Assembly: GCA_009731375.1 (NCBI GenBank)
Contig: BJOX01000183.1
Coordinates: 196,134 to 260,133 of the forward strand
Direction: 5' to 3'
Length of the DNA stretch: 64,000 nt
From: Paulinella micropora
Taxonomy: Eukaryota; Cercozoa; Imbricatea; Euglyphida
The number at the start of each line of letters is the position of its first letter. Within the stretch, counting starts at the first letter, position 1. The notes beneath the pieces are model-generated. The model did not search any database and was not told the DNA's origin. It saw only the letters and a list, made by a program, of their open reading frames with translations. A program made the position numbers and the translations under genes. Below are positions 19,517 to 44,498 of the stretch, in pieces.

Positions 19517-19567
<51 letters not shown>
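19517..19567. repeat. (CA)n microsatellite
   Basis: A nearly pure CA run of about 50 bp, with CA-rich flanks from 19477 to 19595. Confidence 0.9.
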
Positions 19568-19569
<2 letters not shown>

Positions 19570-19616
19570 AATTCACACAACCAGACACACACGTACACGT
19601 GGCTGAGAGCGAACAA

Positions 19617-19790
19617 GAACGGTCCCGGCAGAGCTGGCCGTGCTCGCTCTTCCAGTGTGCCTTCTGGCACTCCCGGCCGCAGTACGTAGAGGCAACGGGC
19701 ACACTTGCGGAAACGTACCTCCGCCGGCGGCGGCGGCGGCTGCTTTTGCAGTGAGCAATCATCGTTATAACAATTGTCGGCCTGTGACAA
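19617..19790 (-). pseudogene. MYND-type zinc finger remnant, frame broken
   Basis: On the minus strand one frame gives VRFRKCARCLY (19692-19720) and the adjacent frame gives YCGRECQKAHWKSEHGQLC (to about 19628). Together they match the second half of a MYND finger (KCxRCxxxYCxxxCQxxHWxxHxxxC), but a 1-nt shift at about 19685 separates them. MYND fingers bind proline-rich partners and occur in chromatin regulators. The rest of the gene is not visible. Confidence 0.5.
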
Positions 19791-19975
19791 GGAGCAAAAA
19801 AAAAAAAAAAAGCAATTTCTGAATGTATTGCAGACTGCCTTTTCTTTCCTCCCTTTCTTGAGTGCATTCGTGTGTGTGTGTGAGTGAGTGATTCTTTATG
19901 ATCTCGTGTGATTATCTGTGTCTCCCTCCCTCTCCTCCTGTCTTCTTGAACAGCGGGGCCAAAGAAGCCAGCACC

Positions 19976-20311
19976 ATGAGCACTACCGCCGCCACCACGG
20001 CCCAGGCCGACCAGACAGAACGCAGGCCCGACCCTTCCCCAACCTCTTCTCCGTTGCGCAAGAAGGCGCGCCTGCCATCTCCGCCGACCGCTAGCAGGCC
20101 TGTGCTGGCGGAATAAGACCTGGTCCTGATTACGCGTGGGAACGACACGGTTGCTTTCTGTGCCCAGCGCCGCCGCAGTCGGGCCTGTTGGGAAAAGTCC
20201 GCCTCGACAGAAGCCAAGGTCGAGGCCTTAGGCCAAAGAGTTCAAGAGGTTAGCGCAAAGGCACCAGCAGCGGCGCCGTTGCTTCGCGGGCTTTTCGGGG
20301 CCCGCTTCTGT
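19976..20311 (+). pseudogene. Hypothetical host protein with in-frame TAA
   Basis: ATG 19976 in a good context starts MSTTAATTAQADQTERRPDP and reaches TAA at 20114-20116 (46 aa). The same frame continues RGNDTVAFCAQRRRSRACWE and KSASTEAKVEALGQRVQEVS up to the viral polymerase junction at about 20311. Either the first 46 codons are a separate short exon or the stop is a lesion. No family is recognised. Confidence 0.35.
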
Positions 20312-22240
20312 AAGCTATCCATTCAACACAGGCACGAGAGGTTATCTTGTTTTGCTTTTCCGCCTTCAACACAGCAATTGAATTCTCTGGCATAAACTTA
20401 GCACGATACAAAGCCATAACACAACTCGCAATAGTTGTATATTGAAACGGGTCAATACCGAATTCAAGAAACTGCTTTCTAAAATCCATACATCCCCTTC
20501 TCAGAATGTCAACATCGCTATGACAGTATTCCGCAATTTCATTCTGCATATCAAATGTGCTGTTTTTTTTTTGCTTTCATACCATTCTAAGAATTCCGCT
20601 CTTTTCTTATCTTTCATAGTGTCGTAGCCGTAGTGCTTCTTATGAGGCATAACACCAACATAATTTTTGTTCTTGTCCGTATTGAAGAAGTGAGGGAAGA
20701 AGCCCTTTTTAAGTTCGTTCAATCCGAATGTCTTAGGAAAATCGGCCAGAGGCATAGTCAGAAAACTGAGACTATCAATGAAACGGTATTTCTTCAAAGT
20801 CATCATCATTATCTTACCGCCTTGATAAATGACGAATGGTGCTTGCCCGTTATCCACTAACCATTTAAGAATAAACTGGCAGTCATAACCACGACTGTTA
20901 TGAGCAATAAATGTAAAGCAGTTGTGCTTAGATTCAAAAGCACACTTACAGAAATCATCAATGTTCTTATGGATAACTGGTGGTTCCTTCGCATCGAAAT
21001 ACTGACTTTCCGAATGATTAACAATGTGCTCGCCCGTGTCCTGTGTCGCTTCAAAGTCAAAGGATATGTATTTCTCTGAAAAAGGTAATATGTCTTTCTT
21101 CACGATTTCGCATTGGTGATCAAGTGGTTTCAGTTCCTTACAATTACTGCATTTCGCATAACCGCACTTGTGTTCATCTTTCCTTCTGTAATTAAGACCA
21201 CACGAAAGACATTTTGCTTTGATATCGCAGTTCGTCCTCTTGTGATTATTAAAACAGACCGTATTTGGAAACTTTCTATTACACGAATAGCAATCTGTCC
21301 AATTGCTTTTATCGTTAATACCCTTACATTCTTTGGTTTCGCAGATATTACATTTAGCTTCACAGGCGTGTCGCTTTTGAAATCCTCTTAAACATATTTC
21401 GCAGAAGTTTTCTTTACTTACCATAGACTTCATATTAGTTATGGCATCGTAGTGGTTCTCTGTTTTAAGTATGTAAAGGTTCGTAAGTCGTTTGCCTGCC
21501 TCATCAAGTAAATCTGTCTTATAAACAATCTTGTCAGGAAATTCAACAATAACCAGATTGTATTTAATGTGGATAGCAAATGTATTAATTTCAGGAATAC
21601 CGCACACATCCTGAATGACTTTCGCATCTTCGTGTAGTTTCAAAGCCATCTCCTCCTGTATCTTTCTGCCTTTCATAATCTGTGAGTATTTTGTATGTTT
21701 TTCAATTTTTGCTTTTACTACAACAATTGCTCTGGCTAAGCATATGTTGTCTGTATTATTAATTTGAATTACTCCTCTCTTCTTATATACATCAAGCTTA
21801 TTAATTATTTAAAGCCTCGTTCCGCCCGTTTGCATTTCAACAGATTTCAAAACGAATCTAAACCTATCCATATTAGTTCCCTTTTCGTCTGTATAAAGGC
21901 TTTCGTTGCTTTGAAATATTGCTGACAGTCTTTCTAAAACCTCGCTGACAGAAATCTCGTTAATCTTTTTCAAACCCGTAGATACTGCTCCATAGTAATC
22001 TACAAACTTGATACTTAGACTTACCATATTATTCTGTCTCTGTCTTTTAATAAAGTCGTTCAGTATTATCTCAATAAACTTTACTACATCTTCTATACTG
22101 AATGAAGTAAAGTTGCATCTAATCCTAACAAAATACTGGCTTTTATTAATACCCAGCACGTGCTTCTTTCTATCTATGTGTTTGATTTCGTAGTTTCCGT
22201 ATCGCATTAAGTCTTTCACCCTTTCTTTTCTTTCTCTCAC
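20312..22240 (-). pseudogene. Protein-primed DNA polymerase B, N-terminal and exonuclease half
   Basis: ATG 22240 opens an N-terminal region ending SVEMQTGGTRL at an in-frame TAA (21809-21811). The same frame continues KKRGVIQINNTDNICLARAI, a segment I know from Polinton/virophage polymerases. A Cys-rich zinc-binding stretch follows (CEICLRGFQKRHACEAKCNI onward). Then come exonuclease motif I (SFDFEATQD), motif II (FIAHNSRGYDCQF), and, after a 1-nt shift in a T/A run near 20566, motif III (EYCHSDVDILRRGC). The last viral residues are ACVEWIAY at about 20312; the polymerase half resumes at 15680. Proofreading residues are intact, but the gene carries a stop, a frameshift and the 4.6-kb interruption. 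Confidence 0.88.
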
Positions 22241-22282
22241 AAGGTTTTAAAAAACTAAAGCTGTAGATAAAAAGATCACAAC

Positions 22283-22444
22283 TTGAACTAGTTCCCACAC
22301 AAGTTTCTAGTAATTTTTATTAAAATGTGTCATAGTGTTTTTTTTTTTAAACCTTACTGAAACAGAACGTATTCTCTTTAAATATGTAGTGTGTAATTAA
22401 TCCATAACATAACGTTGATATTTTTTGTGTGGGAACTAGTTCAA
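22283..22444. repeat. Perfect 20-bp inverted repeat near the viral right edge
   Basis: TTGAACTAGTTCCCACACAA (22283-22302) and its exact reverse complement (22425-22444) enclose 122 bp of AT-rich DNA. It begins about 40 bp upstream of the polymerase start. It could be the terminal inverted repeat of a small MITE, or an origin or end structure of the viral element. Confidence 0.75.
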
Positions 22445-23036
22445 TATATATATTAGTAAATTAAAAAACAGTATTAAACAAATCTATTTTAGTTTAACGC
22501 AGATTTGCGCACCGATTTCATTGCGTTTATTCTACATATGTACCGAAGATGTGGAGTGAGAAACAGCCCATGTTTCACATTTCTCCCGCATCGCTGCCGA
22601 AACCTATCAATTACGGGCCGGCCTCATTCTCCAGTGACGTTTTTCGCCATTTGGCATTGCGCGAAGCCAGGGCTAACGATTCAGGAATTGGATCTGCCAC
22701 ATGTTTTCCACTGTCCTACGTAGATCACACACCACACCAACAAGGCCAGAAAGAAGAAAAATAGTAACCATCTGTTTTCAAGCTCGTGATGATTGTTCCA
22801 GCCTTGTTTCCCGTTTTCGTAAGGTGTATGTCTGTATGTGTTGAATTGGAAAGACATGCTCTGTTCGAAAACGACTATCACTGAACTCGAAAATATTTGA
22901 AAGTCACAGAATCAGTTTTGTAATAAGTTTGTAAATGAAGATGTTAATTGTTCGATTCGCAGGCCGTACGAAGAGCTTTTATCGTTTTCCATACTCAAAG
23001 TACTCAGAGTTGACAGTCGGCCCGTAGGAGCCAAAT
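22445..23036. other. Non-coding stretch between viral element and host gene
   Basis: No convincing gene. GC rises near 22540-22700, which suggests the viral/host border lies around 22.45-22.55 kb. The last 100 bp are probably the promoter and leader of the multi-exon gene starting at 23037. Confidence 0.4.
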
Positions 23037-37924
<14,888 letters not shown>

Positions 37925-40457
37925 GAGGCCAAAATAGGAGGGCAAGAAGGGCGGGCGGCGCGACGAAGCTAATTGGGCACCCCTGGCTCGTCGGCAGCTG
38001 TGCTGCTGGGCCCGGCACTTTTTAGGGCACGTTTCGCTGCTGGCGTTTCTTTTCCATGAGTCCCGTCGGGCTTGGTTGACAAAGGGGGTGCGCGGCGCGT
38101 GGTTCGTTTAATTATTGCCAGCGCCAACAGCAGGGATAGCTGGGTCAAGCTGAAAGCCGGGGCCACTTTGCTTCACGTGACCTGGAAACAACTACTTCAA
38201 AAAACAACTCAGCAAGTTGTTTATAATTCTCACGTGACGACCGAGGGAACAAATACATAATATCTCAGCGCCTTGTGGTGGAGGGTTTCTCAAATCGCAA
38301 TGCTAAGCTACACCTAACACCAGCCCTAGCCGCCCTATAAGCAGCACCTTCAACTCGCGTGATAGATGCTCCAGATATTGTGGTGGTGGCTTTTTTAACA
38401 TGTAACTTTGACGTTTCATGTCATTGCAGCCCATAAAGGGTCATGGTGTTGGATTGCTTAAATTATGCATCATACATTCCACACCTTGTTTAATCATACA
38501 TGCCAAACACATCCACGTGTTCAATTATACATTTATTTTGCAACTAATACCTCTAGATTAATTGTAAGGTTTCTGGAGTTTTGGTAGACCTGTGGCAAAG
38601 TTCGCATGTTCAGTATGACCATAGCAGCTTCGACCAGGATATTTTTCCCTCTCTTTTTCTTTGTTTATGTATCTCTTTTTTTTTCTTCCCAATTTGTACT
38701 TTTTTTTTTTTTCAATTGTCCAACTTTTGATTTTTTTTCCCGCTGCTACAACCATATTCACAGGTCAACCAGGTTCGGGTTCTAACACGGGAAACCGCAA
38801 GTATCTGGCAGTAAGGGGCACATCTATATCTCTAGGTGCCCACATATTTCTCCTTGCCCGGTATTCTAAGATATATCCGGCGACCCAACCAAACTTTGCC
38901 TGATTTTATACAGCCGGTCGAATGTTTTTATAGTGCGGCATGCAGCCAGGAGTGCAGTTGTATGATTAATCTGTCTTTTGGGTATTATTGTCGACGTTCA
39001 AGAAACAAAAAAGAGAGTAATTTTTCATTTGTGAAGCATTTTTTTGGTTTTCAAATTGGCAAGCGTTGTAATGTTCGCAAAGTTGGAGTGATGTTGCGGA
39101 CAAGTATGATCACATTTACGCTGTCAAATGCAACAGCTCAATCTCATGTTCAAATATCACCCAAAAACAAATTGACTTCTTTGTTCAAATATCACCCAAA
39201 AACAAATTGACTTCTTTGTTATCTCTTGAATGTTGTCAAATACTCAAGAGGGAAAGTTTATCCAACTTTAACCTCATGGTACTCAGGCGTTTGTGTTACT
39301 GTGATCGTTCTCAAACCATTGTCCAAGCCATCGTTCGAAAGCTGCAAGCAAGAGCTTACAAATGGACGTGCACAGAACTGTCGTATCTCAAATTCATACA
39401 GTGGCTAAACAAAACGATGGCAAAGCTGCTCGGTTTGGCCATCGCCGCAGATCGTACTGACAAAATTCGAGGGACTAAAGGCTCCAACTTCAATTTGAAC
39501 CGATTGCGTCAATCAATATTTGAGATACACATTTCTGAGCTCACACTTGGAAAGTCTTGGTCTTGAGCTCTGGAACAGATTTTAACAGAACCATAGAACG
39601 CTGAGTCGACAGTTGGATGTTTATGCTTCTTGTGTCCACACACTACTGATTCTAGCCCGTCAGAGACATGGTGTGCCTACCTAAGGCGGGTCGGTCAAGA
39701 TTCAGTATGATGTCACAGGCACCTTAGCCGTGTAGCTTAGTAGTAAGAACTGAACATAACTAGAAATGTTTATTGAGTGTGTCTATCTTACTGGCAACTG
39801 AATCAAATTGTCATTGTTATTTTGAATCTAATGTCATGTGACTCAAGTTTTCATTCAAACTTCAACTTATAAATGTACACAGTCATTCACTATGACACCA
39901 GCATCCGGCTCAGAGTAACTATCCAAAACGAACAAGTGTCTTGAAGCGTGATCAAGTTGGAAAAAACCGTGCGAGTCTTGATCTCTCCAGTGTGCTCTTA
40001 ATTCTTTTCCCCACTGACTGAACGACTTCAAGTTTAGGTCAGTAATATACACCCCCCTTTCTTTCTTTCGGAAGTTGAAATAGTTATTTAATAACGGGTT
40101 TACCGGACCACGAGTGACCTACATATACATACATACATATACATATACATATACATATATATACATATATATATATACTATGATATATATACTATAACTC
40201 AGTAGTATATATATATATATACTTTCAGGAACTTGATAGTTATTTAATTAAATCATCGAGGAACTTTTGAACTACTAAAATACAAAGCAAAAGCAATTTA
40301 TTTAAATCAATTTATTTCAAACTAATTTCCAAATTTTCCCTGTTTTTTCACGTCATAAGTGCACTGGCAATTTTCCATTTTATACTATTTCCTTTTTTAC
40401 CTATATCAGCTTGTATTTTTATCACTCTGACCGACTCATCCTTCCACTTCAACTCTA
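37925..40457. other. Intergenic, mostly AT-rich; no convincing gene
   Basis: Positions 37925-38180 are GC-richer and may be 3' UTR or a promoter. Two TCACGTGA palindromes lie at about 38176 and 38233. Open frames up to 119 codons (39207-39566) lack protein-like character and recognisable motifs. (TATACA)n occupies 40120-40225. Confidence 0.4.
39148..39217. repeat. Perfect 35-bp tandem duplication
   Basis: The unit starting GTTCAAATATCACCC and ending TTGACTTCTTT occurs twice back to back (39148-39182, 39183-39217). Confidence 0.85.
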
Positions 40458-40461
40458 TTAC

Positions 40462-40709
40462 TGTAGGCATCACCCCCCGGATAGCAGGTAAAAAGTATCC
40501 TTTTTCTGGTGTCAGGTGCACCTAGTTTTTTCCCATTATTTTCAATATCGTTTGGCCGGATTTGACCTAATGCCATTTTAACCTTGGTCTGTTGCCGTTT
40601 TCTTTTCTGCTTCACTGAGCTAATATAACGAGACATCATTCTCTTTTGGGGATTTGTGTCTGGTTGTATTACCGACTTTTTTATTGAGCTATCTTCGGGG
40701 ATTGTAACA
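40462..40709 (+). mobile_element. Solo LTR of the Ty3/gypsy element, with 4-bp target duplication
   Basis: A 248-bp copy of the element LTR (TGTAGG...TAACA) is flanked by TTAC on both sides (40458-40461 and 40710-40713). No internal sequence adjoins it, so it is a solo LTR left by LTR-LTR recombination. It lies 192 bp upstream of the composite element. Confidence 0.9.
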
Positions 40710-40901
40710 TTACTTCCGTTACTATGCAAGCCAACACAACCAAAACCTATTCTATGCCACAACCTTTCAACTCAGAACCATCGTCGGGAGCACAGCTCCA
40801 AAGCCCTGGAGCCTCGGACCACACATACACCCTATCTTTTTTCCCCAACCCTTGCCCTTTCACTTAAACTAAAACTTGAACTTACTTAACCTTTGGCAAA
40901 G

Positions 40902-41147
40902 TGTAGGCATCACCCCCCGGATAGCAGGTAAAAAGTATCCTTTTGCTGGTGTCAGGTGCACCTAGTTTTTTCCCATTATTTTCAATATCGTTTGGCCGAA
41001 TTTGACCTAATGCCATTTTAACTTTGGTCTGTTGCCGTTTTCTTTTCGGCTTCACTGAGCTAATATAACGAGACATCATTCTCTTTTGGGGATTGTGTCT
41101 GGTTGTATTACCGACTTTTTATTGAGCTATCTTCGGGGATTGTAACA
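40902..41147 (+). mobile_element. 5' LTR
   Basis: 246 bp, TG...CA ends. It differs from the middle LTR by five substitutions and one indel, more than the middle and right LTRs differ from each other (one substitution, one indel). Confidence 0.9.
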
Positions 41148-41148
41148 T

Positions 41149-41164
41149 TGGAGTCACCAGCACA
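41149..41164 (+). other. Primer binding site, copy 1
   Basis: TGGAGTCACCAGCACA begins one base after the LTR, as expected for a site complementary to a tRNA 3' CCA end. The tRNA species is not identified. The same site follows the middle LTR at 51290-51305. Confidence 0.6.
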
Positions 41165-41912
41165 AGGCTGATTTCTTTTCTGGCTTGTTTTTGGCACAGC
41201 AGAAAGAAAAAGTGGACAGACCTATCTCTTCTGAGTAGGTGTTCCAAAAAACAAATACTCCAGCACATCCCCACACAGCTCTTTTTGCAAAACTAGACGT
41301 CTAGGCGTTTGTGAGTAGGTGTCTCAGTACCCTCTCCACAGCCTGTATCTGTGTCCTCACAAGGAGGCCAGACACCAGACCTCGTAGCTGTTCTTTTGTT
41401 CTCTCTTGAGACAGAGACAGAGTAGGTCAACAGACGTACAAACAAACACTCACAGTTACAAACAAACTTGAAGGACACGAGCGTAGTACTCTACCTTTCA
41501 AGTCTGTGCACTTTGTTGCCTCTCAAACCACACACATCAGAGTATTTTTGCAAATCTCTGACTGTCTTTCGACAATAGGTCTGAACAAGTGTCAGACGAC
41601 AAGTCGACTTCTCAAGGAGTGCTTCTCTAGCCTCTTTGACATTATCTGTACATAGGTCCTCGTACCTCATAACAGATACAACAACAAAAAGAGAAAAAGA
41701 AAAGAGGAGTGGAGAAGGAGATCAAATTTTCAGAGAAAGTCGTACAGATTACTTCTTTCTCACAAAAAAAAAAAAAACACATAAGACATAGAGGTGAGAC
41801 GCTCTCTCTCTATACTGTCTTTTCGTTTTTTCTCTCTATTCGTTCCTCATAGACGAACAGAGCAATTACTGGGTAGAAACAACTCTGTCTCATCCGTATT
41901 CCTTCAGCATCC
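41165..41912 (+). other. Untranslated leader between PBS and gag, copy 1
   Basis: About 750 nt without a plus-strand gene. It contains an A-run (41764-41776) that is longer than in copy 2. Confidence 0.6.
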
Positions 41913-44423
41913 ATGTCTACTAGGTCTGAAGACTGGCAGGAAGGAGGGGGGGAGAGTGAGCGAACCCCAGGAAACGAAGAGGAGTTCGTTGACCCTCATG
42001 CAGAAGGAGGAGATCTGGCACCTTCCTTTGACACAGGAGGAGCAGAGAATCAATTTTTTACTGCGCCTTCCTTTGACACAGGAGGAGCAGAGGAAGTCGA
42101 GGAGGAGGAGAAGGGAGGAGAGGAAGCGAGGTTTGTGGCCGAATATGGCAAACTAAGTAAGAAGGAGTTTGAGGAGAAGAAAGGGAAGGATGAGGCCTAT
42201 AAATGGCTATACATTCCCCAAGAAATGCGATGGGGACAACCCTTGAAGAAGGAGGACATCTGTTACCCTCTCCCAAGGCAAGCTCTGCCTCTCGCAGAAT
42301 TCCTCAGAGACGACGGTGCACAGTTACAGGTGCAACATGTCTCATTTGGGGACAATATGTCTTTACTGGAGCTACTCGACCTCTCATGGACAGTGTTTGA
42401 GTGTGCTATACTCTTTGAGTACCAGACTGGAAAGACTGTGCTGCCATGGAACACAAGAGCACTGGCTAGGTTGCTCGATCCTGGTCAGGACATTGATTCA
42501 ATAAAGAGAGTGGAAAAGGAGTTTAAGTTCAGGAATCCAAAAGGACAGATCAATGTCATGGATGTGTCTCTGAAACTTATGGAGGCCAAGTTAGTGGACC
42601 TGGGTAAACTCCAACACACCCAGTTTGGCAGGGACCTTCACCCGGCCCTGAGGGAAATAGAAGGCGAAGCTGGAGGGGTGACGAGGATGAAGAAGCTGCA
42701 TGCGGCCTTGGTGAAGGATGACGCATGGAAGAGGTGGGTCTTCACGAAGGATCATACGATCTTGGAGGGGACGGCCGCACCACCCCCCACCAATAAAGCG
42801 GGAGAGAAGGAGTTGGCGGAGAAGGCCTTGTTCCTTCGGAAGGCAGCTGAGATCCTGTCTTTTTTTCATCATGCCCAAGAGCTGTATATCAAAGAGCTAG
42901 CGGCTGAGAAAGAAAAGAAGGAGATGGAGGCAAAGATTGCATTAGCCAAGGCGGCGGGAACAAAGGGACCGAAATATTCCTCTGGATCTTATATGGCTCC
43001 CTCGGGCCGCTCCGCCCCGTCAGCCCACACAGCCCCTTCGGCCCCTGCGACTAGCTCAGCGCCTACCACTGTTATTGTCAACAGTAATGACAAAAAGGAC
43101 AGACAGGCTATCATACAGGCCTTCCAAAAATATACAAAGTCCGATGCCACTGCTCTGACGCTGTATGCAGAGACAGCGAGTCAGAAGGACACGGATGCGA
43201 ACCTTCGAGACAAGCTCAGAAGAATTGATGCTTGTATGAAGCAGCATCCAACGGACGAAACACAGGAGTATGAGGCGTTGTACACCTTGTTGGACCCATC
43301 AATCATCACACAAGGGTTTGATGTTGGGGAGTACAAGGCGATGAGAGCGGTAGAGGTGGCGGCTAGGAGAGCAGCCTCAGACCTGCAATGCACGGTGCCA
43401 GTTGCCGTCCTCTTGCAATACTTTAAAACTCATGGGTATCAGCACCTGTGCACTGGTACTTTGATTGGGTTTGAGATTTTTCAAGAGGTGAACGAAGGGC
43501 TGGGCATTGGCACGAGGTTGGCAGCGATCCTCACTGAGGTCAGCGCCAAGTACGGGCTCTTTTATAGCCGGAAGTCTATCATTTTGTACTTCCTGAGTGC
43601 TTTGTGTACACGACACCCGAGCAAGCTCGCAAGGATCATACAGTCCTGTCCGACCTTCACGGCGGTGAAGACGGCGGATTTTTTAGAAACGAATATATAC
43701 GAGAGGACTGTAGCGGCTACTCCGCCGGGCGACCTGTTCAAGGAGGTGCTCGACGCGTGTTCCGAATTGGACACGGCCACCGAGTCATTCTCCAGTGCCG
43801 CGACACAGGGGGTTGGAGGTGCTCAAGCAGCACATGCAACTCGAACGGCAGGTCTCAAGAGGGGGAGAGATGAGCCGACGCCGTGCTACCGCTATTTTTC
43901 ATACATGGCGTGTAAGCATGAGGCACAGAAAGGAGTAGGCAATTGCCTCTTCAGCCACGACTCTCTTGATGATAGGCAGCGAAATCTTTTCCTTAGAGAG
44001 CTCGAAGGCATGAAAAAGACCATGTACGCCATGTACAAGAAGGAGTTGGAGGAGGGGAGGTGGAATGCGAATATGGTCTCGGATGCGGAGTTCCGGGAGG
44101 CCATCATTTACTTCCTTGACAGAATGAAGAGAAGGGAGAAGAGAGAGACATCGGGCCGATCAAAGGCGCCGACTAGAGGAGGAGGAGAGACGAGAGGATC
44201 GTCACGAGGGTCCCGAGGGACACCAAGAGGGGCGGCACCACGAGGACGAGGCTTTCGTGGAAGGGGAGGACGGACCCCAGCGCGCCCTCCCAGAGGACAC
44301 GGATACTGGAATTATAGCACCAGTTCCAGCTCCAACTACCCCCAGCAAGCTTATACCGCTACGGAGGGGGGACGTCAAGACGAAGACACCGGCTCAGGTG
44401 AGCGTGTTGTCGTCGTAGACTGA
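41913..44423 (+). CDS. gag: Gag, copy 1 (836 aa)
   Basis: ATG 41913 starts MSTRSEDWQEGGGESERTPG. An acidic N-terminus with a duplicated APSFDTGGAE element is followed by a helical capsid-like middle (about residues 130-630). The nucleocapsid-like end has Cys658-x8-Cys667-x10-Cys678-x3-His682, a CCCH-type finger instead of the usual CCHC knuckle, then an RGG box (RGSSRGSRGTPRGAAPRGRG). Both features predict RNA binding for genome packaging. It ends at TGA 44421-44423. The same frame is open from there into Pol, with the Pol ATG 25 codons further on. Confidence 0.88.
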   Translation: MSTRSEDWQEGGGESERTPGNEEEFVDPHAEGGDLAPSFDTGGAENQFFTAPSFDTGGAEEVEEEEKGGEEARFVAEYGKLSKKEFEEKKGKDEAYKWLYIPQEMRWGQPLKKEDICYPLPRQALPLAEFLRDDGAQLQVQHVSFGDNMSLLELLDLSWTVFECAILFEYQTGKTVLPWNTRALARLLDPGQDIDSIKRVEKEFKFRNPKGQINVMDVSLKLMEAKLVDLGKLQHTQFGRDLHPALREIEGEAGGVTRMKKLHAALVKDDAWKRWVFTKDHTILEGTAAPPPTNKAGEKELAEKALFLRKAAEILSFFHHAQELYIKELAAEKEKKEMEAKIALAKAAGTKGPKYSSGSYMAPSGRSAPSAHTAPSAPATSSAPTTVIVNSNDKKDRQAIIQAFQKYTKSDATALTLYAETASQKDTDANLRDKLRRIDACMKQHPTDETQEYEALYTLLDPSIITQGFDVGEYKAMRAVEVAARRAASDLQCTVPVAVLLQYFKTHGYQHLCTGTLIGFEIFQEVNEGLGIGTRLAAILTEVSAKYGLFYSRKSIILYFLSALCTRHPSKLARIIQSCPTFTAVKTADFLETNIYERTVAATPPGDLFKEVLDACSELDTATESFSSAATQGVGGAQAAHATRTAGLKRGRDEPTPCYRYFSYMACKHEAQKGVGNCLFSHDSLDDRQRNLFLRELEGMKKTMYAMYKKELEEGRWNANMVSDAEFREAIIYFLDRMKRREKRETSGRSKAPTRGGGETRGSSRGSRGTPRGAAPRGRGFRGRGGRTPARPPRGHGYWNYSTSSSSNYPQQAYTATEGGRQDEDTGSGERVVVVD

Positions 44424-44498
44424 CGGGAGGAGAAGAGAGAGGAAAAGAAGAGAGAGAAGGAGATAAAAACTGTTCTTTTTAATCCGACAGTCACAGTT
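44421..44498 (+). promoter_or_regulatory. Candidate TGA readthrough site between gag and pol, copy 1
   Basis: Gag ends TGA followed by CGG, and the next 25 codons to the Pol ATG at 44499 are all sense codons in the same frame. UGA-CGG is a known leaky context in some plant RNA viruses. The purine-rich stretch downstream is identical in copy 2. Reinitiation at the Pol ATG is the alternative. Confidence 0.6.

Larger units (their letters stand above)
15681..20311. other. GC-rich host-like segment inserted in DNA polymerase B
   Basis: The polymerase frame stops making sense at about 15680 and resumes at about 20312 on the same strand in the correct order. The segment has clearly higher GC than the viral flanks and contains host-style genes, introns, (CA)n and two N gaps. 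The edges read CTGCTCCTT (left) and CCGCTTCTG (right), at most a degenerate 6-bp duplication. I see no terminal inverted repeats or transposase. An insertion, a recombination event or an assembly join are all possible. Positions 15681-15905, 17743-17773 and 19361-19516 show no gene. Confidence 0.7.

Noticed and set aside
39207-39566. 119-codon frame in the intergenic AT-rich DNA
   Set aside because: No motif, no splice context and no compositional support.
40436-41079. Minus-strand frame (MMSRYISSVKPKRKRQQTKV) present in all four LTRs
   Set aside because: Conservation is explained by LTR identity. It is broken by indels in some copies and has no recognisable domain, though an antisense transcript cannot be excluded.
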